DNA of 64,000 nt from Photobacterium leiognathi (GCF_030685535.1 NZ_CP131601.1:2418001-2482000), one strand, 5' to 3'; shown: positions 46,753 through 56,270, counted from the first letter of the stretch. The notes: generated by a model not told the origin, from the sequence alone. Translations and numbers: made by a program.

Positions 46753-47952
46753 TTAGTTATAAGCACGAGCAAAACTGCCAGTACAAGTTACTTGGTACTG
46801 CTCAGCGTACGCTGGAATAAAGACAGACTGACCTTTACCAATCACAACTGTATCGCCATTGCTATGTGTTAGCGTTACTGGCGCATCAATAGCGAAGATA
46901 ATTTCAGCGCTATTCACAGCAAGCGTAATATTCTCTACTTGCTTATAAACACTGAACTTAAAATCAGGCACTGGAATGGCATAGTGTGAACCATTTTCAG
47001 CTTTAGTCGGTGCTAATAGCAGTGAATCAAATGCCATTGGTGTAAAGTAGGTATTAGCTACTAGCTCTGGCACATCCATGTATTTTGGTGTTAAACCTGC
47101 GCGCAATACATTGTCAGAGTTAGCCATGATCTCTAACCCCGTACCTTTAATGTAAGCATGTGGCGTACAGGCACTCAAAAACATCGCCTCACCCGGTTGA
47201 AGAGTTAATACATTTAGCATTAATGGCGCAAATAAACCGATATCACCTGGGTATTGCTCAGCTAAATCTAGTAATAAAGCAAACAACGGCTGATCTTTAT
47301 GTGCCTCACTGTAAGCCAATAATGCGTTTACCGCTGATGCTTTTTGCTCACCTTCTAGCGATAACATCGCAGCAAAGAAATCACGTAAACCTGCTTCCGT
47401 TTGATTAGCATTAAATGCAACTACTAACTCGCTGATAGCTGGAATTTCAAGTGCATTGAACTGCGTTGCAATCTCGTCGATTTGACGGAAACCATTCATT
47501 GCTTGGTAAGGTGTTAACGCAAAGACCAACTCTGGCTTATGGTTAGGATCTTTGTAATTACGATTCGCCGCATTACGCGCTATACCCATTTGCTCTTCTT
47601 TAGCAAAGCCTACTTCAGCTTGCTGCTTATTTGGGTGAACCTGAATAGACAATGCGTTTTCAGCCGCTAGCACTTTAAATAAATACGGCAGTTCACCAAA
47701 TTGTTGCTGGGTTTGCGCACCGATAATCGCATAAGGATCTGTGGCAATAAAATCAGACAACTTCACCACTTCGCCTTGAACTTCAATTTCAGAGCAACCA
47801 TTAGCATGAGCGCCCATCCACAATTCTGCCTGTGGTTTCGCTTCAGGGTTCGCAATACCAAACAAAGTTTCAATCGAGGTTTTGCTTCCCCATGCATAAT
47901 CTTGGATCACGTTATTCATTTTAAAAAACATAGAGCGGTGAGTACCAGCCAT
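46753..47952 (-). CDS. manA: Mannose-6-phosphate isomerase, class I
   Basis: ManA interconverts mannose 6-phosphate and fructose 6-phosphate, using zinc. The 399-residue protein has 'NNVIQDYAWGSKTSIETLFG' near the start, 'AELWMGAHANG', 'SIQVHPNKQQAEVGFAKE' (zinc His), 'YKDPNHKPELVFALTPYQAM' and 'NSDNVLRAGLTPKYMD'. The start ATG 47950-47952 is kept because an AGGA box lies seven bases upstream; Met codons at positions 8 and 12 would give the more usual N-terminus. It is divergent from the AraC regulator and upstream of the PTS gene, which would feed it mannose 6-phosphate. Confidence 0.96.
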   Translation of the reverse strand: MAGTHRSMFFKMNNVIQDYAWGSKTSIETLFGIANPEAKPQAELWMGAHANGCSEIEVQGEVVKLSDFIATDPYAIIGAQTQQQFGELPYLFKVLAAENALSIQVHPNKQQAEVGFAKEEQMGIARNAANRNYKDPNHKPELVFALTPYQAMNGFRQIDEIATQFNALEIPAISELVVAFNANQTEAGLRDFFAAMLSLEGEQKASAVNALLAYSEAHKDQPLFALLLDLAEQYPGDIGLFAPLMLNVLTLQPGEAMFLSACTPHAYIKGTGLEIMANSDNVLRAGLTPKYMDVPELVANTYFTPMAFDSLLLAPTKAENGSHYAIPVPDFKFSVYKQVENITLAVNSAEIIFAIDAPVTLTHSNGDTVVIGKGQSVFIPAYAEQYQVTCTGSFARAYN

Positions 47953-48134
47953 GATTCATTCCTAAATTTATTATCGTTGTGCGTCGATGAAATAATATTC
48001 CACTTAGCAAATCAAAGAATTACAAAGAGGAATACTATTTAAACCAGCGTAAATGTTACATAAGTCAAAAAGTGGAACATCCATCAAGGTCACAATACAA
48101 CCTTATTCGATACAATCCATTAGTTGATTCATGT

Positions 48135-48162
48135 TTTACAATATATTGCGCTGCACTATAAC
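48135..48162 (+). promoter_or_regulatory. Sigma-70-type promoter for the AraC-family gene
   Basis: TTTACA (48135-48140), a 16-base spacer and TATAAC (48157-48162) form a good promoter. It lies inside the longest possible reading frame of the AraC gene, which argues for the downstream start at 48229. Confidence 0.55.
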
Positions 48163-48228
48163 AAAAACAACCGCAAAGATTCATTCCTAACTCACAATCC
48201 TTACAACTCAGGTTTATTGGCGGCAATA

Positions 48229-49095
48229 ATGGATACTGTATTTCTTAATCTAATCGACTCTATTCTCGAAGAGCAAGAGAGCTTCAACCATATTTGGTTT
48301 GCCAACGACCACACCACGCCGCCGCAATTTAGCTACCAAGTAAACTTCCCTCGTCTTGAACTGGTGCTTAAAGGCGAATATGTGAACCAATTAGAAGACG
48401 GCGAGCATGGGATTTGTGACGTTAATCTGATGCTAGGTGATGCGCTGTATATTCCACCTAACTGCTGGAATAAACCCAATTGGGAAACCGAATGCTCTGT
48501 ACTGAGCTTACTGTTTGGTAAACGGCAAATTGGCTTTAGCTTGGTCAGTAAAAGTAAAGATAACCCGAACTTCTTCGATGTACAGAAACACTCAATTCAA
48601 GCAGCTACGGGGCATGCTATTGATCCTATTTTATCGGCATTGAATATGCTGGCAAAAGAGCCAACCAAAAAGCCAATGGATGAACATCTGCTATTGGCAC
48701 TGCTTAGCTATAGCCGCTCTATGCTCAATACTCCGGATCGAGTTAAAAAGAACCGTTGTGAAGATCTATACCAAGGGATTTGTATTTATATTCAAGAAAA
48801 CTTTCACCGTGCGATCAGTCGTGAATCCATCGCTCATCGCTTTAACATTACCCCGAATCACCTTTCACGCTTGTTCAGACAACAAGGGCACATGCGACTA
48901 GCTGATTACATCTGTTGGGTACGGTTAGAGCGCGCAAAGTTTATGCTCAAAAAATACAATTTTCGGTTAGCGGAAGTGGCAACCCGATGTGGGTTTCAAG
49001 ATATGAATTACTTCTGTCGAGTGTTTAAAAACAAAACAGGTCGAACACCGACTGAGTACCGAAGCCTTAATCAGACGCTAGCATCGCCTCAATGA
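48229..49095 (+). CDS. AraC-family transcriptional regulator of the PTS/manA cluster
   Basis: A 288-residue regulator with an N-terminal sensor region ('PPQFSYQVNFPRLELVLKGEY', then 'MLGDALYIPPNCWNKPNW', cupin-like) and a C-terminal double helix-turn-helix of the AraC type ('ISRESIAHRFNITPNHLSRLFR' trimmed: RESIAHRFNITPNHLSRLF; 'RLAEVATRCGFQDMNYFCRVFK'). The start is placed at ATG 48229 because a promoter occupies 48135-48162; the frame could extend to TTG 48124. It is divergent from manA and lies between two PTS units, so it probably responds to the transported sugar. Its 3' end overlaps the convergent EIIA gene by 29 bases. Confidence 0.88.
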   Translation: MDTVFLNLIDSILEEQESFNHIWFANDHTTPPQFSYQVNFPRLELVLKGEYVNQLEDGEHGICDVNLMLGDALYIPPNCWNKPNWETECSVLSLLFGKRQIGFSLVSKSKDNPNFFDVQKHSIQAATGHAIDPILSALNMLAKEPTKKPMDEHLLLALLSYSRSMLNTPDRVKKNRCEDLYQGICIYIQENFHRAISRESIAHRFNITPNHLSRLFRQQGHMRLADYICWVRLERAKFMLKKYNFRLAEVATRCGFQDMNYFCRVFKNKTGRTPTEYRSLNQTLASPQ

Positions 49096-49855
49096 TCAGC
49101 GCTTGTAACACATGACTATCAGACACTTGGCGCAACGCTTTAGCATAAGGCTCTTGTAGTAGTTGCTTTGAAAACCGAGAAAATGCCATCAACACACAAC
49201 GTGGCGAAGGCTTAGGTAATACCATCATCAATACTTTGCTGATATTACCTCTCGGACTCTGCCAATCCATTTCCTGACAACAAGTTATTACCATTGCAGG
49301 TTGCAAAATAGGTTCAATCATCACATGGGGCATCGCAATACCCTCTGCCATCACAGTTGCTGAGATACTTTCACGCTTTTCTATCGCGGATAATACAGTT
49401 TGATAATCATCAGTTTTGAACACCTTTTCCTCCACCAGCGAGCGTGTCAACGAGGCTAACAATGATGCTTTATTCTGAACGGCTTGAGGTTGTTTAGATG
49501 TGATAAAAGAAAAGGGAAAATCCAGCGATGCCATGCGCTGTTTTAAAATGTCATTACCTTTACTGTCGCTCGATGAAAACAATAACGGACACGCATATTC
49601 GTGAATAAAGTCTGTCAGCACTAATAAGGCCAACTCAGCATCAGCGCCTGTAATAATGAGCTGACACAATTGATAAGGTTTACTGGCAAGGGTTGATACC
49701 CGAAGTGGCTTTGTTACTGACTCTGAGCGTAATAGCTGCAAGTTAAACACTTGGACATCAGAGGAAAAAAAACCAGCGAGCTTTTTCAATTTATCTAACT
49801 GAAAAAGAGTTAAGCCCGTTTCCCCACAATAGAAAGTAAGACGTCTTTCTAACAT
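49067..49855 (-). CDS. PTS EIIA of the fructose/Ntr type with an N-terminal HPr-like domain
   Basis: The 262-residue protein has two parts. Residues about 120-255 are an EIIA domain of the fructose/nitrogen type with the phospho-His177 in AEGIAMPHVMIEP. Residues 1-90 look like an HPr fold ('CGETGLTLFQLDKLKKLAGFF', 'SSDVQVFN', 'LIITGADAELALLVLTDFI'), but the position of the HPr phospho-His (normally GLHxRPA) reads GLTLFQL, so no HPr-type phosphorylation is expected. This part could be a docking or regulatory domain; that is inference. It lies 12 bases downstream of the EIIB gene and overlaps the AraC gene's end on the opposite strand. Confidence 0.75.
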   Translation of the reverse strand: MLERRLTFYCGETGLTLFQLDKLKKLAGFFSSDVQVFNLQLLRSESVTKPLRVSTLASKPYQLCQLIITGADAELALLVLTDFIHEYACPLLFSSSDSKGNDILKQRMASLDFPFSFITSKQPQAVQNKASLLASLTRSLVEEKVFKTDDYQTVLSAIEKRESISATVMAEGIAMPHVMIEPILQPAMVITCCQEMDWQSPRGNISKVLMMVLPKPSPRCVLMAFSRFSKQLLQEPYAKALRQVSDSHVLQALIIEAMLASD

Positions 49856-49867
49856 CTCTATACCCTG

Positions 49868-50179
49868 CTATCGGGAAATTAATTGCTGGCAGCGTTTAAG
49901 TACCGCTTCTGGATCAATCAACACTTCTTCAATGGTCACACAGTGGATCTTACTGCCTGTAAAGCGGCTACGTTGCTCCACTTCAATATCTGAAGCAATC
50001 AAAGTTAAATCCGCTTTGGCAATGTCTTGCATAGTTAACTGATCTTCGATGCCCATTGCGCCTTGGGTTTCAACTTGGATCTGAATCCCCATTTTATGCG
50101 CTGTTTTATTTAGTGCATCTGCTGCCATATAAGTATGAGCGATCCCCGTTGGACAAGCCGTTACTGCTACAATTTTCAT
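49868..50179 (-). CDS. PTS fructose-family EIIB
   Basis: A free-standing 103-residue EIIB of the fructose family, with the phospho-Cys9 in VTACPTGIAHTYMAADAL and the conserved 'VETQGAMGIEDQLT'. It accepts phosphate from an EIIA and passes it to sugar bound by an EIIC. No separate EIIC is nearby, so it may serve the EIIABC at 44.4 kb or have a regulatory task. It forms a two-gene unit with the downstream HPr-like/EIIA gene. The rluF terminator lies just upstream. Confidence 0.9.
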   Translation of the reverse strand: MKIVAVTACPTGIAHTYMAADALNKTAHKMGIQIQVETQGAMGIEDQLTMQDIAKADLTLIASDIEVEQRSRFTGSKIHCVTIEEVLIDPEAVLKRCQQLISR

Positions 50180-50210
50180 GCTACTTCCTTATCGCGCATC
50201 GAATCACGTA

Positions 50211-50274
50211 CAAACAAAAACGCCCTTTCAGCTATTCACTCTTATTGAGAGCGTATAAGAAACTAAAGGGCGCT
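50211..50274 (-). terminator. Rho-independent terminator of rluF
   Basis: CGCCCTTT (50221-50228 as read on plus) pairs with AAAGGGCG (50265-50272), closing a structured loop with an inner CTTAT/ATAAG pair, and is followed by TTTTTGTTTG on the minus strand. Confidence 0.85.
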
Positions 50275-50292
50275 ATTTTCATTTAAAAAGTC

Positions 50293-51420
50293 TTAATCTT
50301 CTTTCTTAGATTTCCACTTCTTAATACCCGTACTTTTACCGCCAAAGCTTGGTTTTGAATCACGACCTGTATTACGTGAAGGGCGAGAATCTTGACGACG
50401 ATTGTCATTACGACCTTGACCATTACGCTCATTGCCGTTGCGATCTTGGCTATTACGTTGACCACGTTGTTGACGACCTTCACCACCCTCTTCGTTACGA
50501 CGGTTTTGACGCTGACCACCCGGGCGGCGAGTAAATTCACCAGTACCACTGTAGGTTTTAAATTTCTTTTCTTGTGCGCGTTTTTCGTTACGTGCTTCTT
50601 GTTGGCGATGATCATACAGCTTTGCATCGGTAGCTTTTTCAATCTTACGACCTTCACCATCAACTTTTGATGCTTCTTCCGTACCGCTTGATTGAGAAAT
50701 TAAACGATGAATTTCCGCAATTTCATCATCAGTTAAGTAACGCCACTTGCCGTTTGGTAGACCATCAATCGTGATGTTCATGATACGCACACGGCGAAGC
50801 TTGTAAACTTCATAACCCAGCGCTTCACACATACGACGGATCTGACGGTTCAAACCTTGCGTCAGTACAATACGGAAAGAAAAGTTCGTTTCTTTGGTTA
50901 CCTTACAAGGCAGAGTAACTGTATCTAAGATCTCAACACCTGATGCCATTTTCTCTAAGAACTCAGGAGTGATCACTTTATCAACACGTACAACGTATTC
51001 TTTTTCATGAGAGTTACCTGCACGTAAGATCTTATTAACGATATCACCATCGTTAGTTAAGAAAATCAGACCATCAGAAGGCTTATCTAAACGACCAATC
51101 GGGAAAATACGCTTACGGTGACCAATAAAATCAACGATATTACCTTCGATATGACGCTCAGTAGTACAGGTGATCCCTGTTGGCTTATTTAGCGCAATGT
51201 AAATTGGACGCTCTTTGCTACGCAATGGCTTATCATCAATAAGCACATCATCGCGGTCTGTTACACGTACGCCCATCTCTGGCTTTTTACCATTAATAGT
51301 GACGCGTCCCTGATCAATCAGCTTGTCCGCCTCACGGCGTGAGCAATAGCCTGTATCACTAATGAATTTATTTAGTCGAACCCCTTGTGGGCTCTGCTCT
51401 TGCGTTGGATTCTGTGACAT
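50293..51420 (-). CDS. rluF: 23S rRNA pseudouridine(2604) synthase RluF
   Basis: RluF isomerises U2604 of 23S rRNA (and, in E. coli, U35 of tRNA-Tyr). The 375-residue protein has an N-terminal S4 RNA-binding domain ('[21 protein letters not shown]'), the catalytic Asp112 in [20 protein letters not shown] and '[20 protein letters not shown]'. The synthase core ends near 245. The last 120 residues are a low-complexity Arg/Asn/Gly/Gln tail ending [11 protein letters not shown], longer than in E. coli (290 in all). It is notable that its tRNA substrate is multiplied in the tRNA-Tyr array 5 kb away. Confidence 0.93.
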   Translation of the reverse strand: MSQNPTQEQSPQGVRLNKFISDTGYCSRREADKLIDQGRVTINGKKPEMGVRVTDRDDVLIDDKPLRSKERPIYIALNKPTGITCTTERHIEGNIVDFIGHRKRIFPIGRLDKPSDGLIFLTNDGDIVNKILRAGNSHEKEYVVRVDKVITPEFLEKMASGVEILDTVTLPCKVTKETNFSFRIVLTQGLNRQIRRMCEALGYEVYKLRRVRIMNITIDGLPNGKWRYLTDDEIAEIHRLISQSSGTEEASKVDGEGRKIEKATDAKLYDHRQQEARNEKRAQEKKFKTYSGTGEFTRRPGGQRQNRRNEEGGEGRQQRGQRNSQDRNGNERNGQGRNDNRRQDSRPSRNTGRDSKPSFGGKSTGIKKWKSKKED

Positions 51421-51576
51421 GGTTTTCTTCTATAAAGGGCTTTAGGACGATCAGGGTAATAAACTTCCTTATGGCAGTTTAATTACTCGATTGTTATCTA
51501 GGCTGAAGTTTAACTGATTGCTCAGTAAAGAGGTAGTCGCAGTACCTTGCAAGCCATAAAAAGACCAACGAAAAAC

Positions 51577-51611
51577 CAAAAGAAAAGGCGATAAGTTTCC
51601 CTACCGCCTTT
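51577..51611 (-). terminator. Rho-independent terminator of the RND pump operon
   Basis: A 10-bp stem with one G-U pair (51584-51593 with 51602-51611) is followed by a T-rich tail (TCTTTTGG) on the minus strand. Confidence 0.8.
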
Positions 51612-51636
51612 AGTCTTTCAAGTTTGTGTTTGTGGT

Positions 51637-54600
51637 TTAATGATCTTGCTTAGGCAGATCACCGTGACTCATACGACCGATATAATCATGCTGCAGCTCT
51701 TTTTCTAATAAGCTTTCAACATAACCCGGTGATTTGGTATTACCCGCCATTAAACGATACATAGCCGGAATCACAAACAAGGTCACCAAGGTCGCGAACG
51801 CCATACCAAAAAACACCACAGTACCTACAGAAATACGACTTTCTGCGCCAGCACCGGTTGAGATGATCAACGGAATAGCACCAAACAAGGTGGTAAATGC
51901 CGTCATCAGAATTGGGCGTAAACGTCGAACAGATGCATCAACGATCGCTTGTTCAAACTCAACGCCTTTGTCACGCAATTGGTTAGCAAATTCGACGATC
52001 AAAATACCGTTCTTGGTTACCATACCAATCAACATGATCATACCAATCTGGCTGTAAATATTGAGCCCTTGACCCATTAACCACAAACCAGCCAAGCCAC
52101 CAAAGATCCCCATTGGAACCGTTAGCATCACTACCAATGGATTCACAAAGCTTTCAAACTGTGCCGCCAATACCAAGTAAGCCACCAGCAATGCCAAACC
52201 AAACACCAAGGCAATGCTGCTTTGGTTTTCTCTGAAATCTTTCGACTCACAAGCATAGTTAATCGTGATATCTGATGGCAGTTTTTCAATCGCTTGTTGA
52301 TCTAAGAAATCTAACGCTTCACCTAAGGTATAACCTGCCGACAAATTTGCTTTTAAAGTGATCGATTTCTGCTTTTGGTTATGACTCAGTTTTTGCGCTG
52401 AAGCCACTTCATCAATCGAAGCCACGGTATCTAACGTAACTAGCTGACCATTTTTCGCCCTTAGATAAATCTGGCTTAAATCGGCTGAGCTATTAAAGCG
52501 ATTTTCGTCACCACGTAGGTAAACATCATATTCTTCACCACGTTCAACAAAGGTAGTTTCACTACGACCGCCCAGCATCACTTCCAGCGTTTCTGCAATA
52601 TCTGAAACAGGAATCCCTAAATCTGCTGCTCGTTGGCGATCAATATTCACCATGAGCTCTGGTGTGGTTTCGGCATAATCGAGATCCACACCTTCCATCA
52701 TTGGGCTATCTTCTGCAATGTGTTTAAGCTCCGATGCCCATTTATAAAGCTCTTGGTAATCAGAACCACCTAACACAAATTGCACCGCTTCCGATGAACC
52801 GCCTCTAAAGCCCGGCATAATTGGAATTACACGTACATCAGGAATACCCGTTAATGCCTTGCTTACCATCCCCAATGCTTGTTGTGCCGACACAGAGCGA
52901 TCTTGCCAATCTTCTAACTGCATGATCACAAAGCCAGTTTGATCGCCAGCACGACCACCAAACGCAGGAGATTGAATACTGACAGATTTCAGTACACCTT
53001 TACCTAGCATTGGCAACAAACGGCTTTCCACTTCATCCATATTGCCGATCATACGGTTATAACTGGTGCCTTCTGCGCCTTTCACAAAAGCAAATAACAC
53101 CCCGCGATCTTCTTGTGGCGCCAATTGGGCTGGGATTACTTTCATTAAACCAACACTTGCGCCAATGCACGCCAAGACAACAACAGGTGCGATAAAACGT
53201 TGTTTAACAGCAACGGTGACGCCTCGACGATAAACATTCTCTAGCTTATCAAACTGGCGGTTCACCCAAAGGTTAAAACGCGTCGGTTTTACATTGGCTT
53301 TTAGGATCTTACTGCCCATCACTGGCGTTAACGTTAACGCAATCAATGATGAGAAAATCACTGCCATCGCAAGTAGTACAGAGAACTCAGTAAATAAACG
53401 CCCTACCATGCCTTCCATAAAGGAGATCGGCAAGAATACCATCACCAATACCGCAGTCGTTGCAATCACCGCAAAGCCAACTTCACGAGTCCCTTTGTAG
53501 GCTGCAAGCAAAGGAGATTCACCACGCTGCATGTGATGGAAAATATTCTCTACTACCACAATGGCATCATCGACCACCAAACCAATCGCCAAAATCAGCG
53601 CCATTAACGTCAATAGGTTGATTGAAAAGCCAAAGAAATATGCGGTAATAAAAGCGGATATTAACGATACTGGAACCGTAACCGCAGGAATTAAGGTCGC
53701 ACGGGCTTGCCCAATAAAGACATACAGCACCAAAATAACCAAGGCACCAGTCACTAATAAAGTGCTGTACACTTCGCTAATTGAGCGTTCAATAAACACC
53801 GTTGCATCGTAATCCACAGTTAGAGAGGTACCCGCAGGCAAGAACTTCTGCATTCTCGCAACTTCAGCACGAACATCGTTTGCCACCTCTAAGGGATTAG
53901 CATCCGACATGGTGACAATGCCTAAACTCAGGTTAACAACACCGTTACTCTTAAAGGTTGAGTTTTCATTCTCCGCACCAACGGCAACATCAGCGACATC
54001 TTTTAAGTAGATCGGTGTGCCATTTTCTGTTGTGCGTACAACCAAGTATTTAAAATCGTTAGCATCACGGTATAAACGCGCAGTCCTAACTGCCATCACG
54101 GTTTGATCGTTACGTACTTCACCGCCTGGTAATTCAACGTTTTCATCACGCAGCGCATCAATAATGTCTTTGGTGGTAACGCCTCGACCCACCATTAATT
54201 CAGGTTTGAGCTTAACGTACATCACCTTATAAAGGCCGCCACTCAAGCTCACCGAACTGACGCCGTTGATCAAACTAAAGCGATCTTCAAGCACACGTTG
54301 GGCGTAATCCGTTAGCTGAGTACGATCCATTTCAGACGAAGACAGATTGATATAAACCGCAGGCTCACCCGAGCCGTTATCTTTCGATACCACAGGATCG
54401 TTAGCATCATCAGGTAAACGACGCTGAGCACGAGCGACCGCATCACGGACATCACTAACACCTTCGGTCAGATCCCAATCCATCGAAAATTCAATCGAGA
54501 TCCGAGACATACCATTGCGTGTGATTGAGGTGATATTGTCGATCCCGCTGATCCCCGATAATTCATCTTCAATCGGGTTCGTCACTTGGCTTTCCATTAC

Positions 54601-54771
54601 CGTCGCAGAGGTACCTGGATAGGTGGTCATCACCGTCACCACAGGGCTTTCTACATCTGGCATTTCACGAATAGCCAATTTGGAGAAAGACACTACACCA
54701 AACACACAAAGTAATAAGCTCAGTACAATCGCAACAACCGGGCGTTTTACCGAAACATCAGATAACCACAT
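51637..54771 (-). CDS. RND multidrug efflux pump, inner-membrane permease (HAE1 family)
   Basis: A 1044-residue proton-driven pump of the AcrB type, working as a trimer with a periplasmic adaptor and an outer-membrane channel. It starts with the family pattern MWLSDVSVKRPVVAIVLSLL and has 12 membrane segments with two large periplasmic loops. The proton-relay Asp pair is in LAIGLVVDDAIVVVENI (about 407-408) and the second-half Lys in the 'VARN'-like region. Sequence type is closer to MexF/MexK-like 'single-site' pumps than to AcrB; substrates are unknown. Its start overlaps the adaptor stop by one base (TGATG). No outer-membrane factor gene is here, so it probably shares a TolC-type channel. 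Confidence 0.94.
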   Translation of the reverse strand: MWLSDVSVKRPVVAIVLSLLLCVFGVVSFSKLAIREMPDVESPVVTVMTTYPGTSATVMESQVTNPIEDELSGISGIDNITSITRNGMSRISIEFSMDWDLTEGVSDVRDAVARAQRRLPDDANDPVVSKDNGSGEPAVYINLSSSEMDRTQLTDYAQRVLEDRFSLINGVSSVSLSGGLYKVMYVKLKPELMVGRGVTTKDIIDALRDENVELPGGEVRNDQTVMAVRTARLYRDANDFKYLVVRTTENGTPIYLKDVADVAVGAENENSTFKSNGVVNLSLGIVTMSDANPLEVANDVRAEVARMQKFLPAGTSLTVDYDATVFIERSISEVYSTLLVTGALVILVLYVFIGQARATLIPAVTVPVSLISAFITAYFFGFSINLLTLMALILAIGLVVDDAIVVVENIFHHMQRGESPLLAAYKGTREVGFAVIATTAVLVMVFLPISFMEGMVGRLFTEFSVLLAMAVIFSSLIALTLTPVMGSKILKANVKPTRFNLWVNRQFDKLENVYRRGVTVAVKQRFIAPVVVLACIGASVGLMKVIPAQLAPQEDRGVLFAFVKGAEGTSYNRMIGNMDEVESRLLPMLGKGVLKSVSIQSPAFGGRAGDQTGFVIMQLEDWQDRSVSAQQALGMVSKALTGIPDVRVIPIMPGFRGGSSEAVQFVLGGSDYQELYKWASELKHIAEDSPMMEGVDLDYAETTPELMVNIDRQRAADLGIPVSDIAETLEVMLGGRSETTFVERGEEYDVYLRGDENRFNSSADLSQIYLRAKNGQLVTLDTVASIDEVASAQKLSHNQKQKSITLKANLSAGYTLGEALDFLDQQAIEKLPSDITINYACESKDFRENQSSIALVFGLALLVAYLVLAAQFESFVNPLVVMLTVPMGIFGGLAGLWLMGQGLNIYSQIGMIMLIGMVTKNGILIVEFANQLRDKGVEFEQAIVDASVRRLRPILMTAFTTLFGAIPLIISTGAGAESRISVGTVVFFGMAFATLVTLFVIPAMYRLMAGNTKSPGYVESLLEKELQHDYIGRMSHGDLPKQDH

Positions 54772-55853
54772 CAGCTATCCACTCCCTGTTGTGCGCTTTG
54801 CTTTGGCGTAATATCAGAAACTTTAATGCCATCACGCATATTCACTAAGCCTTGCACCACAATGCGATCGCCAATATCGGCACCTTTGTTGATCACTACG
54901 GCATTATCAATACGAGCACCTAATTGAACCTCGGTACGGTGTACCTTCTCTTTATCATCAACAAGGTAGATAAAACGCTTAGTACCTGAGTATTCAATCG
55001 CTTGAACAGGGATCACCGCTTGAGGACGAGGAATAAAACCAATATCAGCCGCCAGTAACATACCCGGCTTTAACGCATTATCTTTATTATCAAACACCAC
55101 ACGGACTTTGATATTTAAAGAATCAGTTTGAACCCGAGAATCAATCGCTTGTACTTCACCATTAAACACGCGATCAGGCCATGCTTGACTGGTTGCGGTC
55201 ACTTTCATACCTACCGCAAGGTGAGATAAATATTGCTCTGGCACCTGAATATCTAATTTCATCGAAGACAGATCGTCAAATGTCAGTAGTTCTGCACCTT
55301 CAGCTACTCGATGACCCTGACTAAAATCGAATAAACCTACCGTGCCGTTAAAAGGGGCTTTAATAACATGATCGTTTAATTCAGCACGGGCTGCTTTCAA
55401 GCGGGCTTGAGCAATATTGACACTCGCGGTTTGCGCATCGATTTCAGTTTGCGTGATCGCACCACGTTTAACTAAGCGCTTAAATTCATTTAATTTACGT
55501 TGTTCGTCATTGAAATAGGCTAGAGCTTCATCGTAAGCCGCTTTGGCTTTTTCATTATCAAGTTGGATCAGCGCAGCTCCTTTCTCAACCAGCTGATTTG
55601 GCTCTACATTAATTTTTGTAATTTGTGCTGATGCTTCCGCTGCAATGTTGACAGAGTGCTCCGCTTGTAATTTACCGGTTAAAGAAAGAGATTGAGCGAT
55701 ACTCACAGAAGATACCGTTCCCGTCGTTACACTAACGACACGACTCGAACGCGCTCCTTTACTTTCTTGCGCTGCATGAGACGTTCCCTGAAAGTAGAAG
55801 TAACCACCAGATAACACTGCAGCAACCACGACTGCCACGACCATTTTTTTCAT
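54771..55853 (-). CDS. RND efflux periplasmic adaptor (membrane-fusion protein)
   Basis: This adaptor joins the RND permease to an outer-membrane channel. The start is placed at ATG 55851-55853 (MKKMVVAVVVAAVLSGGYFY), which gives a proper signal anchor; the frame continues upstream to 55973 without looking like coding sequence. The 360 residues show the split biotinyl-lipoyl domain ('GKLQAEHSVNIAAEASAQI', 'VIKAPFNGTVGLFDFSQGHRV' trimmed: APFNGTVGLFDF), a helical hairpin (about 100-165) and the beta-barrel and membrane-proximal domains. No lipobox Cys is present. It is translated first and is coupled to the permease. Confidence 0.93.
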   Translation of the reverse strand: MKKMVVAVVVAAVLSGGYFYFQGTSHAAQESKGARSSRVVSVTTGTVSSVSIAQSLSLTGKLQAEHSVNIAAEASAQITKINVEPNQLVEKGAALIQLDNEKAKAAYDEALAYFNDEQRKLNEFKRLVKRGAITQTEIDAQTASVNIAQARLKAARAELNDHVIKAPFNGTVGLFDFSQGHRVAEGAELLTFDDLSSMKLDIQVPEQYLSHLAVGMKVTATSQAWPDRVFNGEVQAIDSRVQTDSLNIKVRVVFDNKDNALKPGMLLAADIGFIPRPQAVIPVQAIEYSGTKRFIYLVDDKEKVHRTEVQLGARIDNAVVINKGADIGDRIVVQGLVNMRDGIKVSDITPKQSAQQGVDS

Positions 55854-55990
55854 TGTCAAAACACCGTAAAAAATCCTGCCGCAATAATATCTGAATCTTG
55901 CTTTTAACAACGTCAAGAAATGTAAATTTAAGCAAGAATTCGTAATATGATGAAAATTCAGCCAAACACACAATATTTATAAGAAAAGTC

Positions 55991-56018
55991 TTTACAGGAT
56001 CGGAATGTTTGCTATTAT
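55991..56018 (+). promoter_or_regulatory. Promoter of the tRNA-Tyr array
   Basis: TTTACA (55991-55996), a 16-base spacer and TATTAT (56013-56018), followed by the GC-rich discriminator GCGCCCCGC. Such a discriminator is typical of stringently controlled stable-RNA promoters. Confidence 0.8.
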
Positions 56019-56033
56019 GCGCCCCGCACTTGT

Positions 56034-56118
56034 GGTGGGGTTCCCGAGTGACTAAAGGGAGCAGATTGTAAATCTGCTAGCACTGCCTTCGAAGGTTCGA
56101 ATCCTTCCCCCACCACCA
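56034..56118 (+). tRNA. tRNA-Tyr(GTA), copy 1
   Basis: An 85-base class II tRNA with encoded CCA, anticodon GTA at 56068-56070, acceptor GGTGGGG/CCCCACC and T-loop TTCGAAT. The D-loop reads AGTGACTAAA, where copies 2-4 have GG, so the usual G18-G19 pair is G-A here. The variable region starts TAGCACTGCC. Confidence 0.97.
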
Positions 56119-56185
56119 TCTATTTCGAGAAGCTGTCGCCACTGACATCTTTTCTGGCGAAAGCCAAACAATAGCAATACCCCGT

Positions 56186-56270
56186 GGTGGGGTTCCCGAG
56201 TGGCCAAAGGGAGCAGATTGTAAATCTGCTGACACTGCCTTCGAAGGTTCGAATCCTTCCCCCACCACCA
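56186..56270 (+). tRNA. tRNA-Tyr(GTA), copy 2
   Basis: An 85-base tRNA with anticodon GTA at 56220-56222 and encoded CCA. The D-loop has the normal GG (AGTGGCCAAA). The variable region starts TGACACTGCC, with A and G swapped relative to copy 1. Confidence 0.97.

Noticed and set aside
50283..50663. A Val/Lys-rich 126-codon minus-strand frame and plus-strand frames at 50349-50670
   Set aside because: They are shadows of the low-complexity 3' end of rluF and have no ribosome site or family resemblance.
51584..51611. A second ops element (GGCGGTAG on the minus strand)
   Set aside because: It reads GGCGGTAGGG, lacks the conserved C after TAG, and lies within the terminator stem of the RND operon.
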